This document shows positions 33,880 to 45,873 of a stretch of 64,000 nucleotides of DNA, in pieces. The notes under the pieces were generated by a model, which saw only the letters and a list, made by a program, of their open reading frames with translations, did no database searches and had not been told where the DNA came from. Every line of letters starts with the position of its first letter. Position 1 is the first letter of the stretch. The translations under genes were made by a program, and so were the position numbers. The DNA is from Bacillus sp. NP157 (lineage in GTDB: Bacteria; Pseudomonadota; Gammaproteobacteria; Xanthomonadales; Rhodanobacteraceae), in NCBI GenBank assembly GCA_018889975.1, contig CP076546.1:2542001-2606000 (forward strand), in the 5' to 3' direction.

Positions 33880-35598
33880 TCAACGGCCCGTCGCGATGCG
33901 TTCGTACGTGGCTTGCAGGCGCGGGTCGTCCGGGGCGTACTTGCGCGCGCGGTCCAGTGCCTGGAACGCGCCCTGGCGATCGCCCTGCGCGGCCCGCTGC
34001 ACGGCGTTGTCGATCCACGCGCTGCCCAGCTTATGGCGCAGGTCGCCCTGCGACGCATCGCCCGGGGCGAGGTCGGAGAGCGTCGCGTAGAGGTCTTCGG
34101 CGCGGCGCACGTTGCCATTGGCGACGGCCTGCTGCATCTGCGTTTCCACGAGGGTGGGCAGGCCCTGCAAGCCAGCGCGCGCCGCGGGGTCGTTGCCATC
34201 GATGGACAACGCGTTGCGATAGAGGTCGTAGGCGCTTTCGCCCGGCGGATCCATGATGTCGCCATGCGCGGCGGCCTGCTGCGCACGGCGCACCAGTGCG
34301 GCAACTCGGGCCTTCTGCTCGGGGCTGACCGCCATCGACGCTTCCGGCGCGGTGTCGTCGCCAGCTACCGGCAGCTTGCCAGCCGGCGCCGGCGCCGCCT
34401 TGCCACCCGTGCCCGTGCCCGACCCTGCTCCCGCGATGCGTGCACGCGCGGCGAGCAGTTCGGCCGACTTCGGTGCCAGCTTCGCCGCCTGGTCGAGCAG
34501 GCGCGTGGCCTGGTCGTCGTCTTCACTGTCGATCGCCGCGTTGGCCTGCACCACCAGCGCCTGGGCTACCTGGCCCAGGCCGGCCTTGGCGTCGGCGTTG
34601 TCCGGATCAGCGGCCAGCGCCGCGCGGAAACGCGACAGCGCGTTGTCGTCGCCGTCGCCGGTGAAGCGCCCGGCGCGCATCGCATCGTTGCCCTGCTGCA
34701 CGAGCGTCGCCACCGCCTGGTCGTCCTGCTTGCGGTTCTCGGCCAGCGCCGCACGCAGCGACGGAAGATCGCTGTAGCCGGGCACGAGGATCGATATGCG
34801 ATCGACGATGCCGTTCGCCTTCGCGCGATCGCCATCGGCGATGGCTTGGCGCGCCTGGATGGCCAGCGCGTCGCCGACCTTGTCCAGGCCGCGCGCGGCC
34901 ACCGCATTGTTCTTGTCGGCATCGAGCACGCGCCGGTAAAGCGGACCCGCGCCATCGTCGCCATCGAGCTTGCCCGCAGCCAGCGCCTGCTGGGCGCGAT
35001 CGACCAGCGACTCGGTCTGCTGCTGCGGATTGCGCGCCTGGGAAAGACGCTGGGAAAGCTGCTCGACATCGTTGCCGCCGCCAAGCAGTTCGCGGGCGAC
35101 GTTGAGCGCGGCCTCGGCTTCGTCGAGGTTGCCGGCATTCAACGCACCGTCGGCGCGGGCAACTTCGGCCTGGCCGACCCGGCGCAGGCCATCGCGAGCC
35201 TGGTCGCTATCCGGCTGCTGGTCACGCGCCTTTTCAAACAGCTCGCGCGCGCTGTCGCCATTCGTGCCATCAAGCTTGCCGGCGGCGAGCGCGGCATTCG
35301 CCTGGCTGAGCGTGTCGTTGAGTTCGGTGCTGGGCACCATGCCGCGCAGGCGATCCTGCTGCAGGTACAGCGCGGTGGCTACGCCGATCAGCAAGAGCAC
35401 GAGCAGGGGAATGAGCCAGCCGCGTTTGCGCGGCTGCTGGGGCGGACGTGCGCGTGGCGGCGGCATGGCACCACCCCGGCGCGGCTCGTCGACCACGATG
35501 CGCGGCAAGCCGTCGTCGACCGGCGCGGCCGGTTTGTCCAGGTCGTCCAGGCGCCCGAGCGTGGGCTCGGTCCGTTCGTGATCGCGGCGTCCGCTCAT
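33880..35598 (-). CDS. Large membrane-anchored TPR-like repeat protein
   Basis: A 572-residue protein. An acidic, proline-rich cytoplasmic N-terminus (1-58) is followed by one membrane helix (RGWLIPLLVLLLIGVATALYL, about 59-79). The rest is a periplasmic solenoid of six or more units in the style ANAALAAGKLDG...DSARELFEKARDQQPDSDQARDGLRRV, with repeats recurring about every 75-85 residues. An Ala/Gly/Pro linker (about 400-430) divides it. A scaffold for envelope or secretion complexes is likely, but no partner is visible nearby. Confidence 0.8.
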   Translation of the reverse strand: MSGRRDHERTEPTLGRLDDLDKPAAPVDDGLPRIVVDEPRRGGAMPPPRARPPQQPRKRGWLIPLLVLLLIGVATALYLQQDRLRGMVPSTELNDTLSQANAALAAGKLDGTNGDSARELFEKARDQQPDSDQARDGLRRVGQAEVARADGALNAGNLDEAEAALNVARELLGGGNDVEQLSQRLSQARNPQQQTESLVDRAQQALAAGKLDGDDGAGPLYRRVLDADKNNAVAARGLDKVGDALAIQARQAIADGDRAKANGIVDRISILVPGYSDLPSLRAALAENRKQDDQAVATLVQQGNDAMRAGRFTGDGDDNALSRFRAALAADPDNADAKAGLGQVAQALVVQANAAIDSEDDDQATRLLDQAAKLAPKSAELLAARARIAGAGSGTGTGGKAAPAPAGKLPVAGDDTAPEASMAVSPEQKARVAALVRRAQQAAAHGDIMDPPGESAYDLYRNALSIDGNDPAARAGLQGLPTLVETQMQQAVANGNVRRAEDLYATLSDLAPGDASQGDLRHKLGSAWIDNAVQRAAQGDRQGAFQALDRARKYAPDDPRLQATYERIATGR

Positions 35599-35665
35599 GG
35601 CGAGGCATCATCCATTGGAGCGCGCCAGCTTAACATTCGGGCGTGAACGCTCGTTGTAGGCGCCC

Positions 35666-36847
35666 TTAGAGCTCGACGCGGATCCGGCTCGCGGCGCGCT
35701 TGGCTTTTTCCAGGGCCTCGTCGACGTTCGGGGCGCGGGCAAGGGTCACCGCCATCCGCCGGCGACCACGCACTTCCGGCTTGCCGAAGATCCGCAGCAT
35801 GGTGCCCGTCTCGGCCAGGGCATCCGCGATGCCGTGGTAGGTCGGCGCGTGGCCCTCGCCTTCCACCAGCACGGCACATGACGCAGCGGGTGCGAACAGG
35901 TGGATCTCGGGCACCGGCAGGCCGAGGATGGCGCGGGCGTGCAACGCAAATTCGGAAAGATCTTGCGAGATCAGCGTGACCAGGCCCGTGTCGTGCGGAC
36001 GCGGGCTCACCTCGGAGAAGATCACTTCGTCACCGCGCACGAAGAACTCGACGCCGAAGACGCCCCACCCGCCCAGCGCGGCCGTGATGGCATCAGCCTG
36101 CTGTTCGGCGGACGCGCGCGCGGCATCGCTCATCGGCTGCGGCTGCCACGACTCGCGATAGTCGCCGTCTTCCTGGCGATGCCCGATCGGTGCGCAGAAC
36201 GACACGCCATCGCGGTGGCGCACGGTCAGCAAGGTGATCTCGTAATCGAAATCGATGAAGCCCTCGACGATGACCCGGCCCTTGCCGGCGCGTCCACCGG
36301 ACTGCGCGTAATCCCACGCCTTGCCGGCATCGGCCGGCGTGCGCACCACGCTCTGCCCCTTGCCCGACGAACTCATCACCGGCTTGACGACGCAAGGCGT
36401 ACCGAGCGCAGCGATGGCTTCATCGAATGCCTCGCGCGTATCGCAGAAGCGGTACGGCGAGGTCGGCAGGCGGAGCTCTTCCGCCGCCAGCCGGCGGATC
36501 CCTTCGCGATCCATGGTGAGCCACGCGGCCTTCGCCGTCGGGATTACCTTAAGCCCTTCCTTCTCCATCGCGATCAGCGTCGGCGTGTGGATCGCCTCGA
36601 TCTCCGGCACCACCATGTGCGGCTGCTCCTGCTCGATCAGCGCGCGCAATGCCGCGCCGTCGAGCATGTCGATGACGTGGCTGCGATGCGCGACCTGCAT
36701 GGCCGGGGCATTCGCATAGCGATCGACGGCGATCACTTCCACGGCGAAACGCTGCAGCTCGATCGCGACCTCCTTGCCCAGTTCGCCCGAGCCCAGCAAG
36801 AGCACCTTCAAAGCGGTGTGCGAGTGCGGCGTGCCGAAGGTTTTCAT
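35666..36847 (-). CDS. purT: Formate-dependent phosphoribosylglycinamide formyltransferase
   Basis: A 393-residue ATP-grasp enzyme using formate and ATP to make formyl-GAR in purine synthesis. [20 protein letters not shown] is the N-terminal GAR-binding fold; [17 protein letters not shown] is the ATP-binding loop; [14 protein letters not shown] and [16 protein letters not shown] hold metal and substrate ligands. Length and ends are normal. Single-gene unit, divergent from the transglutaminase gene. Confidence 0.97.
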   Translation of the reverse strand: MKTFGTPHSHTALKVLLLGSGELGKEVAIELQRFAVEVIAVDRYANAPAMQVAHRSHVIDMLDGAALRALIEQEQPHMVVPEIEAIHTPTLIAMEKEGLKVIPTAKAAWLTMDREGIRRLAAEELRLPTSPYRFCDTREAFDEAIAALGTPCVVKPVMSSSGKGQSVVRTPADAGKAWDYAQSGGRAGKGRVIVEGFIDFDYEITLLTVRHRDGVSFCAPIGHRQEDGDYRESWQPQPMSDAARASAEQQADAITAALGGWGVFGVEFFVRGDEVIFSEVSPRPHDTGLVTLISQDLSEFALHARAILGLPVPEIHLFAPAASCAVLVEGEGHAPTYHGIADALAETGTMLRIFGKPEVRGRRRMAVTLARAPNVDEALEKAKRAASRIRVEL

Positions 36848-36970
36848 GAGCGGTCGATCCAGGTTGGGAAGCCCCTATTCTAACGGTCCGGGACCCTACG
36901 AATGGGGGGCTTGACTCGGCCGCTGAACGTGGTGTTATGCACTTGTCCCCGACAATCCGGAAGTACGCCC

Positions 36971-38473
36971 ATGAGACGCTCGAAGGCTGTTCTCGCCGTA
37001 CTGCTGTGCCTGGCTCCGGCGTGCGCGCTGGCCACGGAAACCTGGATGACCGTCATGCTCGACGGTCGCAAGGTCGGCAAGCTGAAAATTGACCGGGAGG
37101 AGGTGGCCGACAAGGTCACCACGACCCAGGCGCTGGACTTCCGCCTCACCCGGATCAAGACCCCGCTGGTGATGCGTACCGAGGTCCTTTCGGTGGAATC
37201 GCCCGTGGGCGCACCGCTGGCGTTCACGGCGAAGACCGACATGTCCAGCCAGGCCAACGAGGTGGACGGGCAGTTGCGCGAGGACGGCGCCTTCCAGGTC
37301 TCGAACACCGTCGGCGGCCAGGCCCGGGTGAACCTGCTGGTCTGGCCCACCGGGGCGACCCTGGTCGAGGGCCAGCGCCTGACCATGGTCCGCCACGGCT
37401 TCCGCCCAGGCACCAGCTACCAGACCCGCAATTTCGACCCGGTGAAGCAGCAGGTCGCCACGGTCGACATGGATGTCCTCGGCGACGAAGTCGTCGACCT
37501 GCCCCAGGGGCGCGAAACGCTGCATCACATCCGCCAGACCCTGGCCGGTTCCAAAGGCACCCAGGTCGTGGATATCTGGGTGAACGACAACGGTGAAGTG
37601 CGCCGTGGCATCGCGCCATTGCTTGGCTTCCACATGGAAATGGCCGCCTGCGACGAGGCCTGCGCGAATGCGCCGGACCAGGACGTCGACCTGCTGCGTG
37701 CGGCGATGGTCGAGTCACCGCGGCCAATGACGGCGAACCTGCGCGATGCCCCCGTCCGTTACATGATCAGCGTGCGCGGCAATCACCCCAGCCCGTTCAT
37801 CGAAACCGACGAGCAGCACGTACGTGACATGGGCGATGGCCTGTTCCAGGTCGATGTCGGCTACGCGACGGCGAACCAGGCCGAGCCGGGCCCGGACGCG
37901 GAAGACACCATGGCCAACCCGTGGGTGCAATCCGAATCGCCCGAAGTCGTCAGCCTGGCTAAACGCGTGGTCGGCGACGCCAGGTCCGACCTGCAACGGA
38001 TGCGCCGCCTGCGTTCGTTCCTCTCCGATTACATCGACGAGAAAGGGCTGGACGTCGGCTATGCCTCCGCGCTGGAAACGATCCACAGCCGCCGCGGCGA
38101 CTGCACCGAGCACGCGGTGCTGCTGACCGCGATGGCCCGCGCGCTCGGCATCCCGGCCCGCGTGGTCACCGGCGTTGTCTACGTCGACCGCTTCGGCGGT
38201 GCCTCGCGGGTGTTCGTGCCGCATGCCTGGACCCAGGCCTGGGTGGAAAATCGCTGGGTCAGCTTCGACTCCGCACAGCGCCGCTTCGATGCGACCCACA
38301 TCGCACTGGGCGTCGGCAGCGGCGACCCGTGGCGCTTCTTCCGGTCGATGAGCGTGCTGGGCAACATCCGCATCGAACGGGCTACGGCGGCTTCGTCGTT
38401 GATGGACATGCCGGCACCCAGCATGACCGAGGGTGCGAGCTTCGTCGGCATGGGCGCAAAGGGTGGCGGCTGA
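36971..38473 (+). CDS. Secreted transglutaminase-like (cysteine protease fold) protein
   Basis: A 500-residue protein with a signal peptide (MRRSKAVLAVLLCLAPACALA). The N-terminal 300 residues are beta-rich and unrecognised. The C-terminal transglutaminase core has the triad Cys378 (RRGDCTEHAVLL), His418 (PHAWTQAW) and Asp433 (FDSAQ). Such bacterial periplasmic proteins are often peptidases or modify envelope proteins. The start at 36971 was chosen because it begins the signal peptide. The TTGACA promoter of the next gene overlaps its stop. Confidence 0.87.
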   Translation: MRRSKAVLAVLLCLAPACALATETWMTVMLDGRKVGKLKIDREEVADKVTTTQALDFRLTRIKTPLVMRTEVLSVESPVGAPLAFTAKTDMSSQANEVDGQLREDGAFQVSNTVGGQARVNLLVWPTGATLVEGQRLTMVRHGFRPGTSYQTRNFDPVKQQVATVDMDVLGDEVVDLPQGRETLHHIRQTLAGSKGTQVVDIWVNDNGEVRRGIAPLLGFHMEMAACDEACANAPDQDVDLLRAAMVESPRPMTANLRDAPVRYMISVRGNHPSPFIETDEQHVRDMGDGLFQVDVGYATANQAEPGPDAEDTMANPWVQSESPEVVSLAKRVVGDARSDLQRMRRLRSFLSDYIDEKGLDVGYASALETIHSRRGDCTEHAVLLTAMARALGIPARVVTGVVYVDRFGGASRVFVPHAWTQAWVENRWVSFDSAQRRFDATHIALGVGSGDPWRFFRSMSVLGNIRIERATAASSLMDMPAPSMTEGASFVGMGAKGGG

Positions 38474-38501
38474 TTGACATCTGATATCATTTAGATATCA
38501 T
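38474..38501 (+). promoter_or_regulatory. Promoter with overlapping palindromic operator for the SPFH-RHH operon
   Basis: TTGACA (38474-38479), a 16-base spacer and TATCAT (38496-38501) form a good sigma-70 promoter. A perfect inverted repeat TGATATC-ATTTA-GATATCA (38482-38500) covers the spacer and most of the -10 box. A repressor bound here would block polymerase. The ribbon-helix-helix protein encoded second in the operon is the obvious candidate. Confidence 0.82.
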
Positions 38502-38528
38502 CGCCCCACAACTTCAGGGGCCGCCACC

Positions 38529-39398
38529 ATGAACGAACGTCCTGCCTCCTCCCTGCCCGGCATACCGGCGCTGGTCGTCCTCGTCTTGCTCGGGCTTGCC
38601 GCCGTCGGCATCGTCCTGGCTGGCGCGTCGCGCCAGGGCGTGCCGCAGATGCCCTTCATGGGCGCGATCCTGATCGGCCTGCTGGCGTTCCTGTCCAAGG
38701 GGTTCTTCCAGGTCCAGCCCAACCAGGGCCAGGTGATGCAGCTGTTCGGCCGCTACACCGGCACCGAGCGCCGAGAGGGACTGCGCTGGACCAATCCGTT
38801 CTACTCGCGCCGCCCGGTCAGCCTGCGCGTGCGCAACTTCGAGAGCAGCCGGCTAAAGGTCAATGACAACGACGGCAATCCGATCGAGATCGCCGCCATC
38901 GTCGTCTGGCAGGTGGTGGACACGGCCGAAGCGGTGTTTTGCGTGAACGACTACGAGAACTTCGTGCAGATCCAGAGCGAGTCGGCGCTGCGCCAGATGG
39001 CCCAGAGCTACGCCTACGACACGCATGACGATGGGCGCCCTTCCCTGCGCAGCCACGGTGATGAGGTGAACAACCATCTCGGCAAGGAAATCGAAGCGCG
39101 GCTGATGAAGGCTGGCGTGCAGGTCGTCGAAGCGCGCATCAGCCACCTCGCCTATGCCCAGGAAATTGCCCAGGCGATGCTGCAGCGCCAGCAGGCCAGC
39201 GCGATCGTCGCGGCACGTGGCCGCATCGTGGAAGGTGCGGTCGGCATGGTGGCGATGGCGCTCGAACAGTTGCGTGCGCAAGGCGTCGTCGAGCTGGACG
39301 AAGAGCGTAAGGCGGCGATGGTCTCCAACCTGCTGGTCGTGCTTTGCGGCGACCGCTCCACGCAGCCGGTGGTCAACGCCGGGTCGCTGTATAGCTGA
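38529..39398 (+). CDS. SPFH/band-7 domain membrane protein
   Basis: A 289-residue protein. Two hydrophobic helices ([19 protein letters not shown], about 14-33, and [13 protein letters not shown], about 44-56) precede a band-7 domain ([20 protein letters not shown] to about 220), with [27 protein letters not shown] as the coiled-coil-like end. SPFH proteins form membrane microdomain oligomers. The ribosome site is AGGGG. It shares an operator-controlled promoter with the small DNA-binding gene behind it. Confidence 0.9.
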   Translation: MNERPASSLPGIPALVVLVLLGLAAVGIVLAGASRQGVPQMPFMGAILIGLLAFLSKGFFQVQPNQGQVMQLFGRYTGTERREGLRWTNPFYSRRPVSLRVRNFESSRLKVNDNDGNPIEIAAIVVWQVVDTAEAVFCVNDYENFVQIQSESALRQMAQSYAYDTHDDGRPSLRSHGDEVNNHLGKEIEARLMKAGVQVVEARISHLAYAQEIAQAMLQRQQASAIVAARGRIVEGAVGMVAMALEQLRAQGVVELDEERKAAMVSNLLVVLCGDRSTQPVVNAGSLYS

Positions 39399-39404
39399 GG
39401 TCGC

Positions 39405-39608
39405 GTGTCGGCAGAAAAGAAAGCTTATCCGCTGCGCATCAGCGCGACCGTCCTCGAGGCCATGCAGAAGTGGTCCGAGGATGAGTTGCGTTCGGTGAAT
39501 GCGCAGATCGAATACGTGCTGCGCGATGCGTTGCGGCGTGCGGGCAGGATGAAGGCGAGCGCTGCGTCGGTGGCGGATGACACCGAGGATGGATCAGGAT
39601 TTTCTTAA
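39405..39608 (+). CDS. Arc-like ribbon-helix-helix protein
   Basis: A 67-residue protein. [41 protein letters not shown] is a ribbon-helix-helix: a short beta strand (PLRIS) for DNA contact and two helices. It starts with GTG 6 bases after the SPFH stop, with GAGG before it. It probably represses its own operon through the palindrome at 38482-38500. Its 3' end overlaps the convergent DUF423 gene by 15 bases. Confidence 0.85.
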   Translation: MSAEKKAYPLRISATVLEAMQKWSEDELRSVNAQIEYVLRDALRRAGRMKASAASVADDTEDGSGFS

Positions 39609-39968
39609 GGACAGGGCGGTGGCGATCCAGCCGGCGATGAAGGCCACGCCGCCGATGGGCGTGATGGCGCCGAACCAGCGTGGCGCGCCCAGCGCCAGCG
39701 CGTAGAGGCTTCCAGAGAAGACCACGGTGCCGGCGCCGAACAGCAGCAGGGTTGCGTTGCGCGCGCGGCCCGGCGGCAGGCCGACGACGGCGGCGAACAA
39801 CGCCAGTGCGTGCCAGAAGTGATACTCGACGCCGGTGTGCCAGATGGCGAGGCCGTCGGCGTCGACCACGCCACGCAAGGCGTGTGCGCCGAACGCACCG
39901 AACGCCACGGCGCTGGCGCCGGCAAGGCCCGTGAGCACGGCAGCGAGGGTACTGACAGGTTGTCGCAT
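39594..39968 (-). CDS. DUF423 (YgdD-like) membrane protein
   Basis: A 124-residue inner-membrane protein with about four hydrophobic helices. AVLTGLAGASAVAFGAFGAHALRG and WHTGVEYHFWHALALFAAVV are the DUF423 signature, and PIGGVAFIAGWIATALS ends it. Family function is unknown. It diverges from the SCO1 gene, with 81 bases between the starts. Confidence 0.9.
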   Translation of the reverse strand: MRQPVSTLAAVLTGLAGASAVAFGAFGAHALRGVVDADGLAIWHTGVEYHFWHALALFAAVVGLPPGRARNATLLLFGAGTVVFSGSLYALALGAPRWFGAITPIGGVAFIAGWIATALSLRKS

Positions 39969-40049
39969 GACGGGGGTTTCCGGTGGTGCCTGCGCCGTGG
40001 CGCAGGCATGGGTGGCGTATGCTTCGCGGGTTCGTCAACGGAGTGTCGC

Positions 40050-40661
40050 ATGAAGCCGTCCCCGCGCCGCCGGGCTTTCCTGTTCCTGCTTGGCCTTGTC
40101 GCCTTGCTGCCGCTTGCCGCATGCCAGCGCGAGCCGCAGGCCGACTGGCGCCTCAACGACGTGGCCGGCCACTTGCCCGACCTCGACTTCCGCCTCACCG
40201 ACGACAACGGCAAGGCCGTGACCGGCGCGGACTACCGCGGCAAGATCGCGATCATGTACTTCGGCTACACGCACTGCCCCGACGTCTGCCCGCTGACCCT
40301 GACCCAGTTGCACGTCGTGCTCGACCGGCTCGGCGCGCCGGCGGACAAGGTCCGTATCCTGTTCGTCAGCGTCGACCCCGCGCGCGACACGCCGGCGATC
40401 ATGCACAGCTACGTCAACGCGTTCGACAAGCGTGCCGTTGGCCTGGTCGGCTCCGAGCGGGACGTCGAGGCACTGGCCAAGCGCTACCGTTCCGCCTTCA
40501 CGCGCGAACCCGACCGTGGCGACGGCAACTACGACGTCAGCCATAGCTCGGCGATCTATTTCTTCGATGCGGACGGCAAGGCTCGCCTGCTGGCCACGCC
40601 GTCCGCGTCGCAGGACGACATCGTCCACGACCTCCACCTGCTCACCTCGCTCGGAACCTGA
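40050..40661 (+). CDS. SCO1/SenC copper-delivery lipoprotein
   Basis: A 203-residue thioredoxin-fold protein that inserts copper into cytochrome oxidase. The lipobox LAAC (Cys25) anchors it in the periplasm. Copper ligands are Cys76 and Cys80 (HCPDVCP) and the later His in YDVSHSSAIYF (about 165). The start at 40050 gives a basic n-region KPSPRRR. The PCuAC gene follows after 4 bases, so both form a copper-assembly operon. Confidence 0.94.
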   Translation: MKPSPRRRAFLFLLGLVALLPLAACQREPQADWRLNDVAGHLPDLDFRLTDDNGKAVTGADYRGKIAIMYFGYTHCPDVCPLTLTQLHVVLDRLGAPADKVRILFVSVDPARDTPAIMHSYVNAFDKRAVGLVGSERDVEALAKRYRSAFTREPDRGDGNYDVSHSSAIYFFDADGKARLLATPSASQDDIVHDLHLLTSLGT

Positions 40662-40665
40662 TGCC

Positions 40666-41112
40666 ATGCTGACCCGGACGATCGTCCTCGCCGCCTTGCT
40701 CGCCACGGGCTCCGCCCATGCCGCCGACGGTGCCGCGGTGAAGGCCAGCGATGCGTGGATCCGTATCCTGCCAGGCGGCCTCCCGGCCGGTGGCTACGTC
40801 ACGCTGGCGAACAGCGCCGACCATGCGGTGGCCGTGACCGGCGCCGAGAGCCCGGCGTATGCCGACGCGATGATCCATCGCAGCAGCACCGAAACCGGCA
40901 TGGGCCGGATGGAGATGGTCGACAAGGTGCCCGTGCCGGCCGGGGGCAAGGTCGCGTTCTCCCCCGGCGGCTACCACGTGATGCTGATGCAGCCGAAGAA
41001 GCCGGTGAATGCCGGCGACAAGGTCATGGTGACCTTCGAGTTCGCCGACGGCAGCAAGCTGCCGGTGACGTTCGTGGCGCGCCCGGCCAATGCGACCGGG
41101 CCCACCGACTAG
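40666..41112 (+). CDS. PCuAC periplasmic copper chaperone
   Basis: A 148-residue protein with a signal peptide (MLTRTIVLAALLATGSAHA). The copper-binding Met/His motif is present: DAMIHRSSTETGMGRMEMV, then GGYHVMLMQPKKPV (H-x-M). PCuAC hands copper to SCO1 and the CuA/CuB sites of oxidase, which agrees with the SCO1 gene just upstream. It ends convergent with the acylphosphatase gene, overlapping by 4 bases. Confidence 0.93.
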   Translation: MLTRTIVLAALLATGSAHAADGAAVKASDAWIRILPGGLPAGGYVTLANSADHAVAVTGAESPAYADAMIHRSSTETGMGRMEMVDKVPVPAGGKVAFSPGGYHVMLMQPKKPVNAGDKVMVTFEFADGSKLPVTFVARPANATGPTD

Positions 41113-41378
41113 CCGATCAGGAAATCGACCGGCACCTCGTGCACGCCGAGGTCTTCGCGAAACAGCTCCTGCACGTCGGCCGTCGGCGGTCCATCGTGCA
41201 GCCATGCCTCGAGCCGGTCGATCGCGGCCGCCTCGCCATAGGCGACGACTTCAACGCTGCCGTCGAGCATGTTGCGCGCGTGTCCGGTGACCTTCAGCAC
41301 GACCGCCTGGTCGCGCGTCGCCGCGCGGAAGAACACGCCCTGCACCCTGCCTCGAACGATGAACCGCGCGGCTTTCAT
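41109..41378 (-). CDS. acyP: Acylphosphatase
   Basis: An 89-residue enzyme that hydrolyses acyl phosphates. RFIVRGRVQGVFFRAATRDQA contains the phosphate-binding loop and catalytic Arg; GHARNMLDGSVEVVAYG contains the catalytic Asn. The start at 41378 gives standard length. It sits 1 base after the thioredoxin-like gene and is the last gene of a three-gene minus-strand unit. Confidence 0.95.
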   Translation of the reverse strand: MKAARFIVRGRVQGVFFRAATRDQAVVLKVTGHARNMLDGSVEVVAYGEAAAIDRLEAWLHDGPPTADVQELFREDLGVHEVPVDFLIG

Positions 41379-41379
41379 G

Positions 41380-41840
41380 TCATGGGCTCCCGGCAATCGC
41401 CTGGCTAAGCTTGGCACCGTCCACGGGACCGACGAAGCGCTTGGCGACGTGTCCGTCCGGTGCGATCAGGTAGGTGGTCGGCAAGCCCTTCGGGCTGTCG
41501 AAGTCCTTCGGCGGCGCCATCACGTCGAGCTGCGCGATCGGGTACGCCACGCGATGCTTTTCGAGGAAGGCGCGGATGTCCTTAGGATCGCTGTCCTCGA
41601 ACGCGAGGCCGATCGCGGTGACGTCCTTGCGTGACTGCACGAACGCGGAGATGTCCGGCATTTCCTTGATGCAGGGCACGCACCACGTCGCCCAGTAGTT
41701 CACGATGACCCATTTGCCGCGCTGCGCGGCCAGGTCGAAGGGCTTGCCGTCCAGGGTCTTCACCTTCAGCTCGGGGCTGGTGGTGGAGGCCATGGCGGGG
41801 ATGGCGGCGGCGAGTGCCATGGCGGCGATGAGGCGGCGGA

Positions 41841-41844
<4 letters not shown>
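41380..41844 (-). CDS. TlpA/ResA-like periplasmic thiol-disulfide oxidoreductase
   Basis: A 154-residue thioredoxin-fold protein. MIRRLIAAMALAAAIPAMAS is the signal peptide. The active site is WATWCVPC (Cys55/Cys58), and the cis-Pro loop is GLPTTYLI. Such proteins reduce apocytochrome c or copper-protein thiols in the periplasm; the nearby SCO1/PCuAC genes suit a role in oxidase assembly. Overlaps the YihY stop by 4 bases. Confidence 0.92.
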
Positions 41845-44115
<2,271 letters not shown>

Positions 44116-44170
44116 ACCCCCACCGCATCTCGGTGCACCCTAGGCGAATCAGCCGATGCCGAGGTGCACG

Positions 44171-45817
44171 ATGGGTTTCCTGCAAGACGCGCCACGCCTG
44201 GCGCACCCGTTCCGCGATGACCGCGTGCTCGACGCGTGGCTGGGTAACGTCTTGCCGGTCGACCGCCTCGCCGCGTGCGCACCCGACCTCGACGCGCTGG
44301 GCGACTACGCGCTGGATGCCTACGACCGCCGCCAGCACACGCCGCGCACGGAGCCTGTGCTCACCCAGTGGGATGCATGGGGTGCCCGGGTCGACCGGAT
44401 CGCGCTGACGCCGGCGTGGGAAGAGGGTCCTGCGATCACCACGCAGCACGCGGTGCTCGCCGCGGGGCATGGCGAATCGCCGTGGTCGCGCGTCGAAGAG
44501 TTCGCGCGTGTCTACCTTTACCACCCTGCCAGCGAGTTCTATTGCTGCCCGCTGGCGATGACCGATGGCGCGGCCACGGCGATCAAGGCCTCGGGTAACC
44601 AGGCACTGATCGAGCGTGCCCTGCCCCATTTCCTCAGTCGCGAAGCAGCGCAGTTCTGGCTATCGGGCCAGTGGATGACGGAAACCCCTGGCGGCTCGGA
44701 CGTCGGCCGCACGGAGACCGTGGCGCGCCAGGATGCCGATGGCCGGTGGCGCCTTTATGGCCGCAAGTGGTTCAGCTCGGCCGTGGTCGGCGAAGCGGCG
44801 CTCGCGCTCGCCCGTCCGGAAGGCGCGGGTACCGGCACCTCGGCGCTCGCCCTGTTCTACGTTGAAACGAAGGACGCCGACGGTGCGTGGCAGGGGATCA
44901 CGATCGACCGGCTGAAGAGGAAGCTCGGCACCCACGAGCTGCCGACCGCCGAAGTGCATCTCGACGGGCTGCCCGCCACCCCGGTGGGTGCGCTGGAACA
45001 CGGCGTGCGCCAGGTGGCACCCATGCTCAACGTCACGCGGACGTGGAACGCGGTCTGCGCCGTCGCGAGCATGTCGCGGGCCATCACGCTCGCCCGCGAT
45101 TACGCTACGCGGCGCAGCGCCTTCGGTGCCCGCCTGATCGACCAGCCTTTGCACGCCCGCACGCTGGCCGACATGCAGGCTACGTTCGAAGGCGCGTTCT
45201 CGCTGGCGTTCTACGTGGCGGAACTGCTCGGCCGCACCGAGCGCGGCCTGGGCGAGTCACATGAGCCTGCCCTGCTCCGCCTGCTGACGCCGCTGGCCAA
45301 GCTGTGGACCGCCAAGGCGTCGATCGGCGTGGTTTCCGAGGCGCTGGAATGCTTCGGCGGCGCGGGCTACATCGAAGACACCGGCCTGCCCCAGCTCCTG
45401 CGCGACGCGCAGGTCTATGCGATCTGGGAAGGCACCACCAACGTGCTGTCGCTGGACATGCTGCGTGCCGTGGGCAGCGCCGGCGTGACGCCGTTGCGCA
45501 CCGCGGTGATGGGCCTGTTGCCGACGAACACGCCGGAGCGCAAGGCGATCCTGGCGACGCTGGATACGGCGGAGACCCTGCTCGGCGACGTGGTCGGCGA
45601 CCGCGCCTCGCTGGAAGCATCGGCACGCGGCATCGCCTTCACGCTGGCGCGCTGCATGGCGGCCGCCCTGCTCGCCCGCTCGGCCAGTTGGGGCGATGCC
45701 GCCGGCGACCCCAGGCCAGGCGCGGCCTGCCGCCGGTTCATGGCCCGCGGCCTCGATCGGCTGGCACTGCCGGCCAACGACGACGACAGCCTGCTCGCGA
45801 CGGGCGCCGCCACGTAA
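44171..45817 (+). CDS. AidB-like acyl-CoA dehydrogenase
   Basis: A 548-residue FAD flavoprotein. LSGQWMTETPGGSDVGRTETVA and YGRKWFSSA are the FAD/substrate segments; LKRKLGTHELPTAEVHLDG and the C-terminal FGGAGYIEDTGLPQLLRDAQVYAIWEGTTNVLSLDMLR with the catalytic-base region match the AidB/isovaleryl-CoA group. The N-terminal 150 residues are AidB-like. AidB is linked to alkylation response in E. coli; here no ada gene is near. The ATG at 44171 follows GAGG by 6 bases. Confidence 0.9.
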   Translation: MGFLQDAPRLAHPFRDDRVLDAWLGNVLPVDRLAACAPDLDALGDYALDAYDRRQHTPRTEPVLTQWDAWGARVDRIALTPAWEEGPAITTQHAVLAAGHGESPWSRVEEFARVYLYHPASEFYCCPLAMTDGAATAIKASGNQALIERALPHFLSREAAQFWLSGQWMTETPGGSDVGRTETVARQDADGRWRLYGRKWFSSAVVGEAALALARPEGAGTGTSALALFYVETKDADGAWQGITIDRLKRKLGTHELPTAEVHLDGLPATPVGALEHGVRQVAPMLNVTRTWNAVCAVASMSRAITLARDYATRRSAFGARLIDQPLHARTLADMQATFEGAFSLAFYVAELLGRTERGLGESHEPALLRLLTPLAKLWTAKASIGVVSEALECFGGAGYIEDTGLPQLLRDAQVYAIWEGTTNVLSLDMLRAVGSAGVTPLRTAVMGLLPTNTPERKAILATLDTAETLLGDVVGDRASLEASARGIAFTLARCMAAALLARSASWGDAAGDPRPGAACRRFMARGLDRLALPANDDDSLLATGAAT

Positions 45818-45873
45818 CCACGCCCGGGGCGGTAGAATGACCGCCCGCTCCGTTTCCGCTTCCAGGCCAGTCC

